Below the pieces are notes generated by a model. It did no database searches, was not told the origin of the DNA, and saw only the letters and a program-made list of their open reading frames with translations. Of a stretch of DNA of 64,000 nucleotides, positions 25,808-33,819 are shown piece by piece. The position numbers were made by a program, and so were the translations under genes. The stretch is from Candidatus Melainabacteria bacterium. GTDB taxonomy: Bacteria; Cyanobacteriota; Vampirovibrionia; Obscuribacterales; Obscuribacteraceae. Positions within the stretch are counted from its first letter, which is position 1. Each line of letters starts with the position of its first letter. The stretch covers positions 1 to 64,000 of the forward strand of contig JADYYD010000122.1 of the NCBI GenBank assembly GCA_020853845.1, given 5' to 3'.

Positions 25808-26872
25808 ATGTTTTCTGTTCGATCATCCAATCAACCAAAAGTCACCTCCACAAAAGAGGAGATCGATCTTGCTGTTGCAAGTTTCTTCGAGTTGTTTCCG
25901 ACCAGTGCAGACTGCGAAGAAGCGATTTGCATTGCAGTTGCACCGCACGGGGTTATTTGCGAATGTGGAACTTTGCTGACGAATAGAAATTTTGCGGAGC
26001 GAACAGTCCGGTGCACTCGCTGCAAAAAGAAGAATTTCGTCACTGCCGACACGTTCTTTCACGGAGTGAAGAAACCAGTAGCTTATTGCCTCGGGACCTT
26101 CTTGCTGTCAGAAGGTATTGCTGTCAGTGCCAACTATTTCGCAAAATGCGCTAGCGTTGCATCTTCTACAGGCGGGGTGATTCTCCACGAACTTTCCGAC
26201 GTGGTTATGAAAAACATGGACTCTGCTGCCAATGTATTGACTGCAAAGTTCCGCGAGATAATCGGCAAACGCAGCAAGGAAACACCTGCTAGAGAACACC
26301 CTTTCGCCGAGCAAGCCGAAGAAGAAAAGCGTGCCGCAGAACGCGCAAAAAAGAAAGGGGAAATGCCTTCACTGCAGCCACAAATCCAAGACGAGCCAGA
26401 AGGTCTAAAGGCATGCGGAGACCTGGAAAGGAAAGTCTATCACCAGATAAAGCATGAACCTGTTAGCTTAGACTCCTTGAGTGACACCATTGATGCGCCA
26501 CTTACCGACCTTCTGGGCGCGCTGACAATGCTGCAACTGTCCGGCTTCTCCAGAGCTCTACCTGGCAACAAGTTTCTTGCAATCAAGGACTATGATGACG
26601 CAGTCCTTCCTATGACCAAGCCTGCTTCGGATAAGGTAAGAAAAGGTTCGCTCAAGCACTTTTTTCAATACGTACGCAAGACTCACCATCGCATAAGCAG
26701 AAAATACGCGCAGAGATATGCGGCTCGCTACTGGTGTTTTCTCGATCGCAAGAGGTGGACATTCACCACACTCATGAATGCTTGTGCTAAATCTAGTCGA
26801 CCAAGTTATGTTCAGCTAACCAGTTACGTTTCACCACTTGCCGTCAAATTGGCATTCCCGGATACACAATAA
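25808..26872 (+). CDS. transposase-derived zinc-ribbon / winged-helix protein
   Basis: A 354-residue protein. Residues about 45-75 form a zinc ribbon (Cys51, Cys53, Cys69, Cys72) in a context, TRCKKKNFVTADTFFHGVKK, that resembles the N-terminal region of IS1595/ISXO2-type transposases. The DDE catalytic core expected next is absent. Instead there is a charged linker (about 155-200), a winged-helix segment similar to the DprA C-terminal domain (LERKVYHQIKHEPVSLDSLS, LLGALTMLQLSGFSRALPG) and a C-terminal HRISRKYAQRYAARYWCFLD segment reminiscent of the transposase end. It is probably a domesticated DNA-binding protein. ATG 25808 is preferred over 25793 because GAGGAG at 25795-25800 precedes it. 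Confidence 0.65.
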   Translation: MFSVRSSNQPKVTSTKEEIDLAVASFFELFPTSADCEEAICIAVAPHGVICECGTLLTNRNFAERTVRCTRCKKKNFVTADTFFHGVKKPVAYCLGTFLLSEGIAVSANYFAKCASVASSTGGVILHELSDVVMKNMDSAANVLTAKFREIIGKRSKETPAREHPFAEQAEEEKRAAERAKKKGEMPSLQPQIQDEPEGLKACGDLERKVYHQIKHEPVSLDSLSDTIDAPLTDLLGALTMLQLSGFSRALPGNKFLAIKDYDDAVLPMTKPASDKVRKGSLKHFFQYVRKTHHRISRKYAQRYAARYWCFLDRKRWTFTTLMNACAKSSRPSYVQLTSYVSPLAVKLAFPDTQ

Positions 26873-26891
26873 TTCAAGACCAAATTTAGTC

Positions 26892-28202
26892 TTACGGCGC
26901 AGCTCGCAACTGTTTATAAATTGCATCGGCGTCTGCCGTTCTATTTAGCTTGTAGAGCAACCGCGCGTATTCTTCCATGATTTTGCGCTGTTTAGGCATA
27001 GCATTGCCTGATTTGCCGATTTCGCAGGCACGACTGAGCAGTGGCTCTGCTTCCTTGAGTCGTGCCGTCGTGACATACATTTGCGCATAATCAGCAAGCA
27101 AGCTCTGCAGTTCCGCCGCCTGCGCTGCATCTTTCTCGACGATCGACAAAGCCGCACTATATGCCGCTTCTGCCTCTTTGTAGTCATGCAATTCCACGGC
27201 GCACTTAGCTAATTCGTGCCGCGCTTTTGCAGCCTCAATACTTTCTTTTCCAAATTTGTTTTCCGCTTGAGTCAGTTTGGCTTTTATAGAAAGCATGCGA
27301 TCTTGCGCTTGCGCCTCGCGCTCCTGCAATTTTCTATTGATTGCAGTGTCGACATCAAGCGGCCTGAGTTGCGCGCCTCCGGCTGAGATTTGGTAGTCAC
27401 CTTGCGGCAACGGCACACCGTTGAACTGCATTTTGTTGATTACGTCTTTTCCCGGACCGGCTTGAAAAGTATAGTTAATCGTAATTTTGTCACCCAGACT
27501 TTCCGGCATTGGAGGGTATGGTTCCGCCAGCTTCGCTGCAGTCAATCCGGCTTCATCGACAACTTTATTGCCTGACGATTTGACCACTTTCGCTGAAACC
27601 AGCTTGCCTGCCTTATCTGCAGTTATCGCCACTGACACTTGATAGTCCCTTTCGACTTTGGGATTGCGCCAGCGGCTGTTGACCTTGCGGCTGAACGCAT
27701 TTACATAAGCTTCATTGTCGGCCTTTGTCGACTGATTTTTTTCACCGGCATGAAATGTGTAATCGAGCGTTAATCCATTTTTTGCCGAAGGCGGAAGCGG
27801 CGGCAACTGTCCGATTGTTTTCAACGATTCGATCGTCGCGTCATCAAATGCCTGATCCCCTGAGGCCTCCTTGATTTTAAGCTCGCTGACTTTGCCGTCG
27901 GCGGATATTTTAATGGACACGACCACCTGCTGCGCCGTCTTTGTTTCCGGTGCTTTCCAGGCACCATGAATTTTCGGGCTGACAGTTTTGATGTACGCAT
28001 CCACCGGATCACCGGCTGTCGGTTTGGTCGCACTTTTGGCGGCGCCCGGTTTCGCTTTCACAGATTCCTTGGCCGAAGCGGCATCCAGGTGCCCGACGTA
28101 AAACCAGGAAGATGCCACAGCCAAAAATGCAGCTAGCTCGAACGATTTTCGCAATCTCAATTTTAAAAACCTGCTTTTAAATCTAACTTCCAAACTAAAC
28201 AA
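26892..28202 (-). CDS. secreted protein with two TonB-C domains and TPRs
   Basis: A 436-residue protein with an N-terminal membrane or signal segment (FELAAFLAVASSWFYVGHL), two TonB C-terminal-like domains in tandem (about 65-150, KISADGKVSELKIKEASGDQ; about 160-250, AITADKAGKLVSAKVVKSSG) and C-terminal TPRs (about 310-430, AKCAVELHDYKEAEAAYSAA). Both TonB-C copies end in YTFHAG or YTFQAG. TonB-C domains contact outer-membrane receptors; a duplicated version with TPRs suggests an envelope scaffold. Its start overlaps the upstream small gene by 8 nt. Confidence 0.82.
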   Translation of the reverse strand: MFSLEVRFKSRFLKLRLRKSFELAAFLAVASSWFYVGHLDAASAKESVKAKPGAAKSATKPTAGDPVDAYIKTVSPKIHGAWKAPETKTAQQVVVSIKISADGKVSELKIKEASGDQAFDDATIESLKTIGQLPPLPPSAKNGLTLDYTFHAGEKNQSTKADNEAYVNAFSRKVNSRWRNPKVERDYQVSVAITADKAGKLVSAKVVKSSGNKVVDEAGLTAAKLAEPYPPMPESLGDKITINYTFQAGPGKDVINKMQFNGVPLPQGDYQISAGGAQLRPLDVDTAINRKLQEREAQAQDRMLSIKAKLTQAENKFGKESIEAAKARHELAKCAVELHDYKEAEAAYSAALSIVEKDAAQAAELQSLLADYAQMYVTTARLKEAEPLLSRACEIGKSGNAMPKQRKIMEEYARLLYKLNRTADADAIYKQLRAAP

Positions 28203-28548
28203 TAATCACTTCCTGACCGCAGCTAATCTGATAGGAGCCGTTTGCTTCTGGTTTTTTGCGAAACACCAAAAAGTCGCCGTTTGTGAAATCGAGCTTCAGA
28301 TCTTCATTTTGATTCATGGCAAAGGATGCAATCTGAGTATGCAAAAGCCTGAAAATAGCTGGGTCTTGCAGGACCGAACCCGGACTCCATATTTCGAATT
28401 GCTGCCCATTGCCGCTGGCATATTCAACCGGACAATGCACCGAAATAAAATCGGGGTTCAGGCTGAAGACGATTTCATTTTTGCCGAAGGCGATTTGAAA
28501 AAGCTCCTGCCCTCTCAGAAATCCCAGTTCCGCCGCAATGTCGCTCAT
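28195..28548 (-). CDS. conserved small hypothetical protein
   Basis: A 117-residue soluble, strand-rich protein (ELFQIAFGKNEIVFSLNPDF, DLKLDFTNGDFLVFRKKPEA). No signal peptide or known motif. The pattern of paired strands with a central FEIWSPGSVL resembles small intracellular domains of unknown function. It overlaps the TonB-C/TPR start by 8 nt and lies 18 nt after the preceding gene, so it belongs to the same operon. Confidence 0.65.
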   Translation of the reverse strand: MSDIAAELGFLRGQELFQIAFGKNEIVFSLNPDFISVHCPVEYASGNGQQFEIWSPGSVLQDPAIFRLLHTQIASFAMNQNEDLKLDFTNGDFLVFRKKPEANGSYQISCGQEVIIV

Positions 28549-28566
28549 TGTTTGAATTTCCTGTGA

Positions 28567-29283
28567 TCAGTGCTGTTTTGCTTTTTGCTGTTCCATGCCC
28601 AAATATTCCTGGCTCAGCAATTCATAAGCACGATAGCGAACTTTTTCCAGATCGACAGCCTTCTTATAAATGTCGAGCGCCGTGCGCGCCAGAGGCAAAT
28701 TGGTGCCCGAGTCGGGCGCGATAAGCTCTTGCATCTCATCAAGCGATTTGTTGATGGCACGAACATCCGCCTGCCACGTTTTCCAGAGCGGGTTTATCTT
28801 TGCCTCTATATTTGGTGGCACTGACGTGCGCCCGTTCGTGTCTACATCATTGATATCGTCAGTCAAAAGTTGAATGATAGGCTCGAGCGTGTTCATATAG
28901 AAAACCAGCCAGTCTTTTCTGGGCGGCAGATACTTCTTCTTTTCAGAAATCATATTGGCGCTGATTTCGTTCGGGCTGAAGTGCAAAGCTGTATCGCCGG
29001 GTTTCACAACCACTCGCGTCGCCTCGAGAAACAAATTGATCGCCTGCTGCTTAACCTGCCCCACGCTCAGACGCGTATCGCGCAAATCAGAAAGCATCTC
29101 CTCCGGCTTCAGTTGCTCTTTGTCGTCGACTGTGCGCCGTCTTAGAATCAATTGATGTTCGCTCGATCGCTGTCTGGGTTTGACCGACTCGGAGGAATCT
29201 TCAGCCATCGCCGGCAGGACGCCGCCGGTCATAACAATTACAGCCGAGATAATCGTAAGAGTGTAAGCTCGCTTATTAAACAT
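28567..29283 (-). CDS. exported helical hypothetical protein
   Basis: A 238-residue protein with a signal peptide (YTLTIISAVIVMTGGVLPAM ending before AEDSS). The mature part is mainly helical (GQVKQQAINLFLEATRVVVK, VDLEKVRYRAYELLSQEYLG) with no cysteine pairs or enzyme motif. No family is recognised. It lies 33 nt after the LolA-like gene and 18 nt before the small conserved gene, in a run of same-strand genes. Confidence 0.65.
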   Translation of the reverse strand: MFNKRAYTLTIISAVIVMTGGVLPAMAEDSSESVKPRQRSSEHQLILRRRTVDDKEQLKPEEMLSDLRDTRLSVGQVKQQAINLFLEATRVVVKPGDTALHFSPNEISANMISEKKKYLPPRKDWLVFYMNTLEPIIQLLTDDINDVDTNGRTSVPPNIEAKINPLWKTWQADVRAINKSLDEMQELIAPDSGTNLPLARTALDIYKKAVDLEKVRYRAYELLSQEYLGMEQQKAKQH

Positions 29284-29316
29284 GCAATCAACTTCCTCGA
29301 ATTACTGCCGGAATAT

Positions 29317-30066
29317 CTAAAGCGCAAAAAGATCCTCACTTAGACCTTTGTTCGTTTCCAAGTTTTGAAAGAGTACTACCGCGTGAGGGACGCCGTTTTG
29401 AAATGTGTGCCAGCCGACCGGCGTCTTGGTGTCGTTGCTGATGTACAGCACTTCCACAATAGGACTGTCGGAGGCCGCGCCTTGCCTTAAGACAATGATG
29501 CTCACTTGCTCCGGAAATGCTTTGACATTGGCCGAGGCGGTCATCGTCGCGGTGGCGCCGCCGCTCAAGGTGCTCGCCAGTCCGTCATAAAGCGAAGCGA
29601 AATCGCTTTTCGCCAGACTGTAGCCGGTGGGCAGTTGCAGCGTACGCGAGTCTTCTTTCAATGTGATTTTCATAAAGCTGAGCGCTCCGCCGCCGCAGCC
29701 TTTGATTGTCCCGTTCGAATCTCGCGCCACAACTGAACCGTTGCGATAATCTTTGGACTTAATGGTGGCTTTGAACAAACCGCGATACTTATATATGTAG
29801 TCAGCCGCGCCATAATCTTTCCAGGCGCCGCCTTTGCGTGTGTACAACCGGCAGTAGACTTTATAGTCGCGAATCTTGGAAGTGTGTGCTTTGAGCGAAT
29901 TCAGAAACGCCGCAGTGACGGCTGACTTGGCCATGGTGTTCAACGCGCCGGCATCAGGCAAGCTGGAATCCGGGTCCACATCCAAAGCTGCTTCGGCAGA
30001 TTGAAGTGAAAAGACGCTCAATGCCGCCAATGCCAAGGTCGTAACTAATTTCGAGCGAAAATCCAT
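29317..30066 (-). CDS. exported LolA/DUF1571-like protein
   Basis: A 249-residue exported protein (signal LVTTLALAALSVFSLQSAEA). The mature sequence, with IRDYKVYCRLYTRKGGAWKD, YIYKYRGLFKATIKSKDYRN and VEVLYISNDTKTPVGW, matches the half-barrel pattern of LolA/LolB/RseB-like and DUF1571 proteins that bind lipids or sense misassembled envelope proteins. The assignment is by pattern, not by a diagnostic motif. It lies 74 nt after the TPR gene. Confidence 0.6.
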   Translation of the reverse strand: MDFRSKLVTTLALAALSVFSLQSAEAALDVDPDSSLPDAGALNTMAKSAVTAAFLNSLKAHTSKIRDYKVYCRLYTRKGGAWKDYGAADYIYKYRGLFKATIKSKDYRNGSVVARDSNGTIKGCGGGALSFMKITLKEDSRTLQLPTGYSLAKSDFASLYDGLASTLSGGATATMTASANVKAFPEQVSIIVLRQGAASDSPIVEVLYISNDTKTPVGWHTFQNGVPHAVVLFQNLETNKGLSEDLFAL

Positions 30067-30140
30067 AATCAGACCCTTATCAACTCTCGACCGCCGCAGA
30101 TCTGCGAAGAGCTTAGTTCTAACATATTTTGGCGGCGGCG

Positions 30141-30740
30141 CTATCCTCTTGTGCCGCGCTTCTTACTCTTTGAAAGAACCAGTTTTTCAAGGTCGCCGCA
30201 ATTGCACTTGTGATGCGGATCGTAAGCCATGGACGTACGGAAAGCTTTGACCGCCTCAGGCACTTTCCCTTCACCTATCAGATAGTAGCCAAGATATCTG
30301 TAGCCCTCGATAGACTTGGGATTCAGGCGAATCGACTTATTTATGTGGTGCAGTGCTTTTTGCTTTTCGCCCAACTGCAAATGACACCAGCCCAGATACG
30401 CCTCGGCATAAGCATCCGGCTTTATGTCGGCGAGCTGCGCCCAAAGAGTGGCCGCCTCTTTGAACTCGTGCCTTGTCGTGTGAAACTTCGCCCGTTTGAG
30501 AATCTTCGCCGGGGTGTCAGGACTGTTTTTGGCGGGAGAAACAGCTTGATTAGGTTGGGAAACAGTTTGATTCGGTTGGGAAACAGCTTGATTCGGTTGG
30601 GAAGCAGCTTGATTAGGTTGGGAAGCAGCAGGCTTATCTGCAGCCGCTGATGCTGAGCAGATGATGGGAAACAATGCAGCTGCACAAATAGCTGCTTTCA
30701 AAAATTCAAAGCCCGACTCTTTCTTTCCGCCTGAATGCAA
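30141..30740 (-). CDS. exported TPR protein with QPNQ repeats
   Basis: A protein of about 200 residues beginning at TTG 30740, 5 nt after the GT20 gene's stop; the longer open frame overlaps that gene and is rejected. It has a signal peptide (FLKAAICAAALFPIICSASA), a tandem SQPNQAV-type repeat and then TPRs (AEAYLGWCHLQLGEKQKALH, EGYRYLGYYLIGEGKVPEAV). The C-terminal KCNCGDLEKL is unusual. Coupling to the GT20 gene suggests co-expression but not a shared pathway. Confidence 0.65.
   Translation of the reverse strand: MHSGGKKESGFEFLKAAICAAALFPIICSASAAADKPAASQPNQAASQPNQAVSQPNQTVSQPNQAVSPAKNSPDTPAKILKRAKFHTTRHEFKEAATLWAQLADIKPDAYAEAYLGWCHLQLGEKQKALHHINKSIRLNPKSIEGYRYLGYYLIGEGKVPEAVKAFRTSMAYDPHHKCNCGDLEKLVLSKSKKRGTRG
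30536..30626 (-). repeat. 21-bp tandem repeat encoding QPNQ(A/T)(A/V)S
   Basis: Four to five copies of a 21-bp unit in the exported TPR gene. Units differ at a few positions. The repeat encodes a flexible linker. Confidence 0.75.
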
Positions 30741-30745
30741 AACGC

Positions 30746-32221
30746 TTACTTGAGTGCGCCCGTGTAATCGAGCGGTATACCTGCGTGCTGGTTGTGGCGA
30801 CCGCCTTGAATTGACTGCCTGAGGAAGCCAAGTGCCCAGTCGTGCAACTGATTCCAGCCTACCACTCTGCGCATTGAATTCATGCGCCGGCGTTTCTCTT
30901 CCGCTTCCAGGCTGAGCGCCTGCCCGATTGCATCGGCAATGCTGCCGGGACAGTTGGGGTCGACCAGAAGGGCTCCCTGAGACAATTCCGCCGAGGCGCC
31001 GGTTTGCTTGCTCAAGATAAGCGATCCTTGCTCGTCTAATCGGCAAGCGACATATTCCTTGGCGATCAGGTTCAGTCCGTCTTTAATGGAATTGACTATC
31101 AGAACATCTGCCGCTTGATACCAGGCAGCCAGGTCGTTTTGATCGAGATATTCGTTGACCGCCAAAATCGGCTGCCAGCCGTTCGACGCAAAACGCGCAT
31201 TAATTCTGGCGATTTCGGACAAGACACTGGCTTCGTATTCAGTTGCCGGCGAGCCGCTTTGCTTGACGGCATGGCAGACCTGCACATAGTGAAAACGGCG
31301 CAGCCAGCTTTCGTGCGTTTCGAGAAAGCGCTCCATGCCGGCTAGTTTTTCCAATACACCCTTGGTGTAATCGATGCGATCGACACCGAGAATGACTTGA
31401 TTGGCCAATCTGTACTTGACGCCAATAGCCTCGGCTTTGGGCTTATTGGTTCGCGCCAGTTTTTGCCAGAGCGAGAAATCGAGACCGAGCGGCATCACCA
31501 CGACTCGCGTGTGCGAGCGGCGGCGGCGCACTTCCATCTTCAGCACGTCGACTTGTGCGTTCGGGAAAAGCTCTTTGACAGTGTTCAAGAAATTGGTGGC
31601 GTACTCTGTCGTGTGGAAGCCGATCAGCTTATTGCAGAGAAGCGCGTCGACCAGTTCCTTGCCGATGGGCGAATTGACGATCGCCTCCGGCTCAGGCCAC
31701 GGTACATGCCAGAACTGGCTAATAATCAGCCCCGCCTGCATGGACATCAGCGGCGCAGCCAGCGGGACTTGATAATCATGCAGCCAGCACAGCGTGGGAA
31801 AACTTTGGGAGGAAACGCTCAAAGAGTCAGAGGCAACGATTTCATTGACCTGACGAAACGCTTTCCAATTCTCCGCATCGAAATTTGCTTTGTCTGTCAG
31901 CCCGTGCAGCAAGGGCCACAGGTAATCCTGAGCAGCCTTTCTGTGCCGCTCCGCCAGGAGGGCGGGAATCTTTGGCGAGTAGAATGAAAATCCCTCGGGA
32001 GGCTCGTCCTGTACAGGCAACGATTTGCCTTCGATGGCGAACCAGTGCACTTTGGTGCCCAGGCGTTTTACGACCGGCTCGAGACTTTTGGAAACGCCGC
32101 CGGACAGGCCCGGACCGTTGTAGGAAATAACTTTCAGGGTCGGCAAGAACAGCTCCAGTTCTTGAAAATCTTCTCTTGATAGAGGGGTCAAAAGGGGTGG
32201 CGACTGGAGCGAAGAAGGCAT
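30746..32221 (-). CDS. otsA: GT20 trehalose-6-phosphate synthase-like glycosyltransferase
   Basis: A 491-residue GT20-family enzyme, expected to transfer glucose from a nucleotide sugar to a phosphorylated acceptor (glucose-6-phosphate in OtsA, glycerol-3-phosphate in GgpS). Motifs: YNGPGLSGGVSKSL (N-terminal GG loop), CWLHDYQVPLAAPLM, GVDRIDYTKGVLEKL and KDGLNLIAKEYVACR. The segment FWHVPWPEPE replaces the HIPFP of classical OtsA. No otsB phosphatase is adjacent. Trehalose phosphate is the most likely product, but glucosylglycerol phosphate cannot be excluded. It heads a minus-strand run continuing to 26892. Confidence 0.85.
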   Translation of the reverse strand: MPSSLQSPPLLTPLSREDFQELELFLPTLKVISYNGPGLSGGVSKSLEPVVKRLGTKVHWFAIEGKSLPVQDEPPEGFSFYSPKIPALLAERHRKAAQDYLWPLLHGLTDKANFDAENWKAFRQVNEIVASDSLSVSSQSFPTLCWLHDYQVPLAAPLMSMQAGLIISQFWHVPWPEPEAIVNSPIGKELVDALLCNKLIGFHTTEYATNFLNTVKELFPNAQVDVLKMEVRRRRSHTRVVVMPLGLDFSLWQKLARTNKPKAEAIGVKYRLANQVILGVDRIDYTKGVLEKLAGMERFLETHESWLRRFHYVQVCHAVKQSGSPATEYEASVLSEIARINARFASNGWQPILAVNEYLDQNDLAAWYQAADVLIVNSIKDGLNLIAKEYVACRLDEQGSLILSKQTGASAELSQGALLVDPNCPGSIADAIGQALSLEAEEKRRRMNSMRRVVGWNQLHDWALGFLRQSIQGGRHNQHAGIPLDYTGALK

Positions 32222-32569
32222 TCTTGTCAGTTTCTCCGATAATTTGTCCCGTCACGCTTGGAATTTTGCTGGACGGGTGTGCAGGGGGCTTTGACGATTG
32301 TGCCGCGAGCAATGCCGAATTATTTTGCTGACTTGCAAAATATACCGGCCACACGAAAGAGACTCAGTGTCTCGACGGCGCGATTTTTTGTTTCCCGTTA
32401 ACGCCGGCAGAAATCTCGCCAAGCGAGTCTGCTCAATTTACATATAAGGTAAGGTATATGCGTTAGGTAATCAAGTTGATCTTTGTTCAATTAATCCCTG
32501 CTTAACAGACTTTAACGTCCCGCCGGGTGATACCGCAAATGGTGCGCAGGAAAAGTAACTCGCCGCCGT
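32222..32569. other. intergenic region
   Basis: About 350 bases between the rimM end and the otsA start, both minus strand. It should hold the otsA promoter. AT-rich stretches near 32435-32460 contain ATATAAGGTAAGGTATATG. No terminator hairpin or RNA motif stands out. Confidence 0.4.
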
Positions 32570-33115
32570 TTAATCTAATAAGCCCGGCAGGTTGACAATT
32601 TCGATTCGGCCCGCTTTTACGTCAACGGTCGGAACGATGGCGCGAACAAAGGGAATCAGCACAGTGTCTGCTTTTCCGGTGTCTGCACGTTTCATCTCGA
32701 GAAATTCTCCCGACTCGCCGACGATATCACATATGGTGCCAAGCATTTCGCCGCCTTCGGTCGCATAGACATCCAATCCGAGCAGATCGCGCATCCAGAA
32801 TTCGTCTTCGTCGAGATCGCGAATTTGTTTGCGTTCGGTGGTGATAATCGCACCGAGAAGTTTCTCGGCTTGCGTGCGGTCCGATATGTCTTCCAGCTTC
32901 ACGAGCATATGGCGTTTTTCATACTTCATGCTGTCCACTCTGTGATTGGACGAAGCACCGCTGGCGGTGCTGACCTTTACGGTTTTTACGCCGCTCAAAA
33001 GATCCGGATTGTTAGTCTCCAGGCGCACCTTCAGCACTCCTTTGAGACCGAGCGCGCCTATGACACGACCCACATTGAAGTCGCCTTGAGAAAGTTTTTC
33101 TTTACTGTCCGCCAT
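32570..33115 (-). CDS. rimM: 16S rRNA processing protein RimM
   Basis: A 181-residue 30S maturation factor. The N-terminal RimM domain is clear (NVGRVIGALGLKGVLKVRLE) and the C-terminal PRC-barrel follows (DEDEFWMRDLLGLDVYATEG, VLIPFVRAIVPTVDVKAGRI, IEIVNLPGLLD). The start at 33115 overlaps the ubiX stop by one base (TGATG), which is preferred to the longer frame. rimM is not next to rplS or trmD here, unlike in many bacteria. Confidence 0.93.
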   Translation of the reverse strand: MADSKEKLSQGDFNVGRVIGALGLKGVLKVRLETNNPDLLSGVKTVKVSTASGASSNHRVDSMKYEKRHMLVKLEDISDRTQAEKLLGAIITTERKQIRDLDEDEFWMRDLLGLDVYATEGGEMLGTICDIVGESGEFLEMKRADTGKADTVLIPFVRAIVPTVDVKAGRIEIVNLPGLLD

Positions 33116-33801
33116 CAGCCGTTCTTCTTCGAGCCTGTGCCGCCGGTGCTTTTGAAGATTTCCTTCTGTTGCGATTTCCATCGTTTGAACAATTGGTTGT
33201 CGAACCCGAATTGGTCGAGCACGCGTCCGACCACAAAATCAATTTGATCTTGAACGCTCTGCGGTTTGTGGTAAAACCCGGGTGAGGCGCAGGAAACAAT
33301 TGCTCCAGCTTCCGAAAGCGCCAGCATGTTTTTCAGTTGTATATGTCCGAACGGCATCTCTCGAACGACGATCATCAGCGGCCTTCTTTCTTTGAGACAG
33401 ACTGCCGCTGCCCGGTGTATCAGGTTTTCCGTAAGTCCTGCCGCCAGCGCGCCCAGGGTTCCCAGCGAACACGGAACAACCGCCATGCCTCGAGTTTTAT
33501 AAGAGCCGCTCGCTACAGTCGCACCATAATTGTTCAGAGAATGTACCGTAAGCGGCACAGTGTCAGGCAAATCGAGATGCTTCAAAAGCTCTTCTTTTAA
33601 GTTTTCGCCAAAGACCAGATCATTTTCTTCTTTCATCACCATGAGCGCCGCTTTGGAAACAAGCAACTCGATAGGCTGATTCTGCAATAGCAAAAACTGC
33701 ACCAAACGAAGCCCATAAACGGACCCGGAGGCTCCGGTTATAGCGACGACAAAAGGCAGCGAGCCAGCGCTCTTTCCCTGTCCGTCACCATTGGCGTTCA
33801 T
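33115..33801 (-). CDS. ubiX: UbiX-family flavin prenyltransferase
   Basis: A 228-residue enzyme that makes the prenylated FMN cofactor of UbiD decarboxylases. Motifs: VVAITGASGSVYGLRLVQF, VVPCSLGTLGALAAGLTENL, REMPFGHIQLKNMLALSEAG and ASPGFYHKPQSVQDQIDFVV, all typical. A 15-residue polar N-terminal lead precedes the fold. No ubiD is in the window. It is translationally coupled to rimM. Confidence 0.93.
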   Translation of the reverse strand: MNANGDGQGKSAGSLPFVVAITGASGSVYGLRLVQFLLLQNQPIELLVSKAALMVMKEENDLVFGENLKEELLKHLDLPDTVPLTVHSLNNYGATVASGSYKTRGMAVVPCSLGTLGALAAGLTENLIHRAAAVCLKERRPLMIVVREMPFGHIQLKNMLALSEAGAIVSCASPGFYHKPQSVQDQIDFVVGRVLDQFGFDNQLFKRWKSQQKEIFKSTGGTGSKKNG

Positions 33802-33819
33802 AATTAAAGTCCGAGTTTG

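Noticed and set aside
26872-26892. Short stem AAGAC/GTCTT as terminator between convergent genes
   Set aside because: Only 5 bp with no T-run; too weak to call.
30741-31046. N-terminal extension of the exported TPR gene
   Set aside because: It overlaps the GT20 gene in another frame; the signal peptide begins only near 30705.
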